Below are positions 59,700 to 64,000 of a DNA stretch of 64,000 bases, in pieces. The stretch comes from Aquarana catesbeiana (taxonomy: Eukaryota; Chordata; Amphibia; Anura; Ranidae): the NCBI RefSeq assembly GCF_042186555.1, contig NC_133330.1:341693911-341757910 (forward strand), in the 5' to 3' direction. A program made the position numbers and the translations under genes. Positions within the stretch are counted from its first letter, which is position 1; the number at the start of each line of letters is the position of its first letter. The notes under the pieces are model-generated. The model saw only the letters and a list, made by a program, of their open reading frames with translations, ran no database searches and was not told where the DNA came from.

Positions 59700-60560
59700 G
59701 AGGTTGGATTATTATAGTCTGGGTGTGGTCATGTTTGGGTGATCTCTGTTTTACTGGTGACATGGTCACGCTGGGACATCTTCTTGGGGGGATGGGTTGG
59801 TCTAATATAGATGGTTTCTGCTCTGTAATGTGGTCATGTTTTGGGTGATCTCTCCTTTGCTAGGAGGGTTATGATGGATGGTCTCTGTTTCAGGATGTGC
59901 TCATCTCCGTGGGGGGGGATGGGCTGGGTTATTATAGATGCTCTCTGCTCTGTAGATTGGTCATGTTTGGGTGATCTCTCCTTTGCTAGGGGGTTATGAT
60001 GGATGGTCTCTGTTTCAGGATGTGGCCATGTTGGGTGATCTCCATCATGCTGGTGATGTGATCTCCTGGGGGTGTGTGGTCATATTGGATGAAGTCTGCT
60101 CTACGGCGGGGGGGGGGGTTACTATAGAAGGTCTCTGCTCCAGCCTCTGGCCATGTTTGTGTGTTCTCTGCCATACTGGTGATGTGGTCACACTGGGATA
60201 TCTGCTCCAGGTTCTGGTCATGTTTGGGTGATCTCTCCTTTACTAGGGGGTTATGATGAATGGTCTCAGTTTCAGGCAGGATGTGGTCACGTTCGGTGAT
60301 CTCCACCATACTGGTAATGTGATCTCCTGGGGGAGGTGTGGTCACAATAAGTGAAGTCGGCTTTTCGGCACGGGGGGGGGGGGGGGGGCATCATTATGGA
60401 AGGTCTCTGCTCCAGCCTCTGCCCATGTTTGGGTGATCTCTGCCATACTGGTGATGTGATCACACTGGGTCATCAACTGGTGGGATGGGTTGGGGCATTA
60501 TGGACGGTCTCTGCTCTGGGTTCTGGTCTTCTTTGGGTGATCTCGGGTGGTCCTGGTCAC
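59700..60560. repeat. degenerate long-unit tandem repeat
   Basis: Diverged repeats containing GTCATGTTTGGGTGATCTCT, TACTGGTGATGTGGTCAC and GATGGTCTCTGTTTCAGG. Related sequence extends left to about 59280. Unit roughly 100-130 bp. Confidence 0.65.
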
Positions 60561-60970
60561 CATATCTGTATGGTATATCCTTGTTATGGGCCAATGACTC
60601 ACCTGGTGGTGAAGGAAGGATGGGGATGACAGCCCCTATAGAAGGGAACATCTGTGGAGGGGGTGGTGGGGGGTGAAATAGAAAGACTGAGGTACGTTGT
60701 GCCGCTCTGTAGCCTGACCGTCATGTGTGATGAAGAATATAGGAAATTCCTGGATACAGGGCTGTGATTGGACGAACCTGCTGCATTTTTCTGGCAGCCA
60801 TGGAAACTAGTTGTCGTGACAACCTGTAGATACAAGGACTGTGTGTGGCGGAATCCTGCCGTGGTGTATTGTCTGAAAGATGCTTTTTATAGAATACTTC
60901 CCCTTGTTACCAGATTACGGCGATTCCCTCACTGATTGGGTGGGGAGGGGGGTGCTTTCTAAGCCAGGGA

Positions 60971-61060
60971 ACTACTAGTCCCAGCATGTCCTGACAAATC
61001 ATGAGCTGGCCATCTACCCTCTTTGGCTGGTGAGACATTCTGGGAGTTGTAGTTCACCAG
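60971..61060. mobile_element. hAT-type MITE remnant
   Basis: AACTACTAGTCCCAGCATG on the left and CATTCTGGGAGTTGTAGTTC on the right form the inverted ends typical of such elements. Boundaries are uncertain. Confidence 0.5.
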
Positions 61061-61379
61061 AAACTTGTTACTACTGTCACCTCTAGTCGTGCAGACAGAT
61101 GCATTGATGGGTCTCTGCACAGTGTATGGGAATGTCCCCAAAATCCTCTATTCCTGGAGACTCGGGGGGGGGGGTTGAGCACAGAAGGCTCAGGTGAGGG
61201 AAGCTGTTTTTTGTCACAATTAAACTTCCTGTTTTAAACGTTTGTGTTTATAATAATAAACCTGCAATTTCCCTCCATCCATCCACAATTTAATTATCTT
61301 TGTATAAATGTCACTTATTAGAGGGAGTCTGTCCTCAATGGAGGGGGACTGCAGTGGTGCAGGTCATGAAAGGCAGCAG

Positions 61380-61800
61380 ATTTCCAGCAGTGCAAAGATG
61401 GAAGATTGCAGGGGCCTGGGCCCTGAAGGACTGGGATTGCAGATCCTGGACTGGGGGATATGGGGTGGCCCAGGTCCTGAAGGATGGGTTGGGGTCAGAT
61501 CCTGAAAGATTGAGGATTGCAGGGGCCCAGGTCGTGAAGGACTGGGATTGAAGGGGTGCAGGTCCTAAAGAATGGGGGATATGGAGTGGCTCAGGCCCTA
61601 ATGGAGGGGTTGGGGTCAGATCCTGAAAGATTGAGGATTGTAGGGGCCCAGGTCATGAAGGACTGGGATTGAAGGGGTGCAGGTCCTGAAGAATGGGGGA
61701 TATGGGGTGGCTAAGGCCCCAATGGACGGGTTGGCTCAGGCCCCAATGGACGGGTTGGGGTCAGATCCTGAAGGACGGGTTGGGATCAGGTGCTGTTATA
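61380..61800. repeat. degenerate tandem repeat
   Basis: Repeats of CCTGAAAGATTGAGGATTG, GTCGTGAAGGACTGGGATTG and GAATGGGGGATATGG in a period of about 120 bp. Confidence 0.75.
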
Positions 61801-62038
61801 TTCCTGCTGAGGTAGACCTGCGAGGGATAAAGCTGCTCCCAGCATAATGTTCTTCAGGAGGAACCTGAGATGACATTTTAAAATTTAATGTGGATCTTCA
61901 GGAATCGTTCACCCGTCTCGTCTCTGAACAGAAATGTCCAGAGGAAAGCTAAATTTCTGATCTCTGACGGCTCTGGATAGTTTGATTAAAGAGGTCCTGT
62001 CTCCTTCCTCTTCCTGCACTGTGCTCTGCAGGCACTGT

Positions 62039-62171
62039 ATGGATGAACGTCACAGCCTGCAGGTGTTGAGCGCCCTTATAGGCATTGTAGCCGGAAGCAT
62101 CATTGTCGGCGTCTCCAATTCCTCTGGAGCAGCAACAGTGGGTGGAATCTTTCTGGGTGCGGCCGGGTTCG
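62039..62171 (+). CDS. KNCN: KNCN coding exon 1
   Basis: 44 residues plus one base, with two hydrophobic stretches (LSALIGIVAGSIIVGV and ATVGGIFLGAAGF). A CTGCAG acceptor-like site lies about 10 bases before the ATG, so a 5'UTR exon may exist upstream. Donor TTCG|GTAAGT. Confidence 0.9.
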
Positions 62172-62201
62172 GTAAGTGTGACTTCTAGTGATGACTCAAG
62201 T

Positions 62202-62273
<72 letters not shown>

Positions 62274-62984
62274 GAAATGTGTGCAGAGCAGAGCGGATGT
62301 ACATAGCCGAGGAGGGCACATGGTGTACACAGCGGAGGAGGATGCAGGGTGCACGTAGCTGAGGAGGCCTCAAGTGCACACACTCTATATAACAATGGAG
62401 GCTGCTTGGTGTACATACACTATTTAATGATGCTGGAATCACTAAATGAACACCTAGGAGAGAAACAACATGAGCTATGAAAGCGAAACTCCAACTAGAT
62501 TAGATGCTCCATTGGGTTTTTATTGCTGTCTGTGTTCCTGTTGGGTGAGAGTAGGGCAAGAAGTGATGGATATGTGTTCAGTGGGGACACCGCAGTAATA
62601 CCTGATACTGCTTCTCACCTTTCCCAACCAATATGGGTATTGACGCCAGTGGTGGTGATCTTCGATGTCTCTGGACTGCACACCATGTTTGGTACACCCC
62701 CTATAGAGATTCCTCGGGGGTGGGACACAATATTGTTTGGCCTCTTACTCTTCCTAACGTGACGTTCATATCTTCCCAGGGCTCCTTGTTTCCATCATGC
62801 CCCTTCTTCAAGTGTGGCACTGCAGCCTTCCAGGTAAATCTGTCATATGTTCTACAGACAGGTCCATGTGTATGGGCGGCCTTTCATTGGCAGTGTCTCC
62901 ATCTTATTCCAGGACGTTTCCAAGTCCAGCCCCTTCCCCCAGCCAGCAACCAGGAAATCATCACCGAACCCCAAAAAGGGGACA
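62039..62984 (+). CDS. KNCN: kinocilin, first three coding exons (gene runs off the window)
   Basis: Kinocilin is a small membrane protein enriched at kinocilia and microtubule-rich parts of inner-ear cells. Exon 1 (62039-62171) encodes MDERHSLQVLSALIGIVAGS and continues to GGIFLGAAGF, matching the conserved hydrophobic N-terminal region of vertebrate kinocilin (LGLVAGSIIIGIS in human, from memory). Exon 2 (62780-62833) encodes GLLVSIMPLLQVWHCSLP. Exon 3 (62913-62984) encodes GRFQVQPLPPASNQE and beyond. All three exons keep phase 1 at their joins. Exon 1 is secure; exons 2 and 3 rest on splice sites, phase and weaker similarity. The remaining C-terminal exon or exons should lie beyond base 64000. 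Position after MKNK1 matches conserved gene order. Confidence 0.85.
62203..62270. repeat. TA dinucleotide microsatellite
   Basis: An uninterrupted TA run of about 68 bases in KNCN intron 1. Confidence 0.95.
62780..62833 (+). CDS. KNCN: KNCN coding exon 2
   Basis: Acceptor ATCTTCCCAG, donor CAG|GTAAAT. It encodes LLVSIMPLLQV, continuing the hydrophobic segment. Confidence 0.75.
62913..62984 (+). CDS. KNCN: KNCN coding exon 3 (tentative)
   Basis: Acceptor CTTATTCCAG, donor GACA|GTAAGT, with phase consistent with exon 2. The residues are polar and proline-rich, as in the kinocilin tail, but similarity is weak. Confidence 0.6.
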
Positions 62985-63160
62985 GTAAGTGGCCTGGCTT
63001 TCTTCTCTATGCTTGGAGTCATTGTGTGCCATGTAGCCCCAGATATTGCTGTGATCCGTCCACTGTGCTGCTATTTATAAATCCTAGTACTGTAGATGGT
63101 TGTCAGAAAATATAAATGTCTGTGATCCTTTCTTAGATGAGGTGACTGCACCTCAACATA

Positions 63161-63240
63161 CACTATATTGTCAAAAGTATTGGGACGCTTGCCTTTAAAA
63201 ACACGTGAGCTTTAATGGCAATACTTTTGGTAATATAGTG
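63161..63240. mobile_element. 80-bp palindromic Tc1 derivative (family 3)
   Basis: CACTATATTGTCAAAAGTAT and its near-complement at the other end (18 of 20), flanked by TA at 63159-63160 and 63241-63242. The interior TTTAATGGC matches the family 3 fragment at 44707. Confidence 0.82.
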
Positions 63241-63344
63241 TATTGTATATTCCACCAGCAAAGGTGTGTAGTGGAGGGAGGGGGGGATTGCTCAGTTGCT
63301 GTTGGGGGGGGGGGGGGGGGGGTTGTAATGAGGGGATCGCTCTT

Positions 63345-64000
63345 TCCCATCCCAAACCTCCATCCTTCCATTCCAGACTTCCATCCTTCCCATTCCAGAC
63401 ATTCAGCCTTCCATTCCAGACTTCCATCCTTCCCATCCCATACTTCCATCCTTCCCATCCCAGACTTCCATCCTTCCCATCCCAGACTTCCATCCTTCCC
63501 ATCCCAGACTTCCATCCTTCCCATCCCAGACTTCCATCCTTTCCATTTCAGACTTCCATCCTTCCCATTCCAGACCTTCAGCCTACCATTCCAGACTTCC
63601 ACCCTTCCCATCCCAGACTTTCATCCTTCCCATCCCAGACTTTCATCCTTCCCATTCCAGACTTCCATGCTTCCCATTTCAGACTTCCAACCTTCCTAAT
63701 TCAGAATTTCATCCTTTCCATTTTAAACTTCCATTCTTCCCATCCCAGACCTCTCTCCTTCCCAATCCAAGCCTTTCATCTTTCCCATGCCAGACTTTTA
63801 TCTTTCCCATGTCAGACTTCTATCCTTCCCATGTCAGACTTCTATCCTTCCCATTCCAGACTTCCATCCTTCCCATTCCAGACTTCCATCCTTCCCATTT
63901 CAGACTTACATTCTTCCCATCCCAGACCTTACTCCTTCCCATCACAGCCTTTCATCTTTCCCATGCCAGACTTCTATCCTTCCCACGCCAGACCTCCACC
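63345..64000. repeat. minisatellite, 22-bp unit, continues past the window
   Basis: About 30 copies of CTTCCATCCTTCCCATCCCA plus GA. Preceded by a G run. It lies in the KNCN intron region. Confidence 0.93.

Overview
The window is vertebrate genomic DNA with three intron-rich protein-coding genes on the + strand, in the order MOB3C, MKNK1, KNCN. The predicted proteins are clearly orthologous to the vertebrate genes, and the order matches the conserved neighbourhood I know from human 1p33. The repeat content suggests an anuran amphibian, probably a ranoid frog: several Tc1/mariner families, hAT and TTA-target MITEs, L2/CR1-like LINE tails, hammerhead-ribozyme-like retroelement remnants and many minisatellites. 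No species can be named from the sequence alone. There are no bacterial operons, CRISPR arrays, tRNA or rRNA genes that I can support.

Layout. 1-10740 is intergenic: decayed transposons, a MITE, three minisatellites and a 500-base run of N (8959-9458). MOB3C runs from 10741 to 29222 in three coding exons. Its first intron (11.2 kb) holds a hAT-like element swollen by an internal minisatellite, a 2-kb CCAT-rich array, a LINE 3' end and a Tc1 copy that stops 49 bases before exon 2. Its second intron (6.6 kb) is almost wholly tandem arrays. 29223-36960 contains minisatellites, a Tc1 remnant, a hammerhead-like element and a 1.7-kb palindrome with 570-base arms. A GC-rich promoter-like segment (about 37000-37258) precedes MKNK1, whose eleven coding exons lie between 38913 and 51846, with a 3'UTR (carrying a 42-bp minisatellite) to a poly(A) signal at 53137. 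53160-62038 holds more Tc1, hAT and MITE insertions. KNCN starts at 62039 and leaves the window after its third coding exon.

Gene roles. MOB3C is a zinc-binding MOB-family kinase adaptor of unsettled function. MKNK1 is the ERK/p38-activated kinase that phosphorylates eIF4E. KNCN is kinocilin, a small membrane protein of hair-cell kinocilia. They share a locus but no known pathway.

Most striking non-genic features: (1) five loci with hammerhead-ribozyme-like cores, most followed by an AATAAA-type signal; (2) minisatellites grown from transposon sequence, including the terminal repeat of a Tc1 element, the interior of a hAT-like element and a LINE reverse-transcriptase segment; (3) two Tc1 copies 35 kb apart, each with a MITE at the same TTA; (4) about 26 unrelated minisatellite families in 64 kb. 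Long open frames across these arrays are periodicity artefacts and are not annotated as genes.
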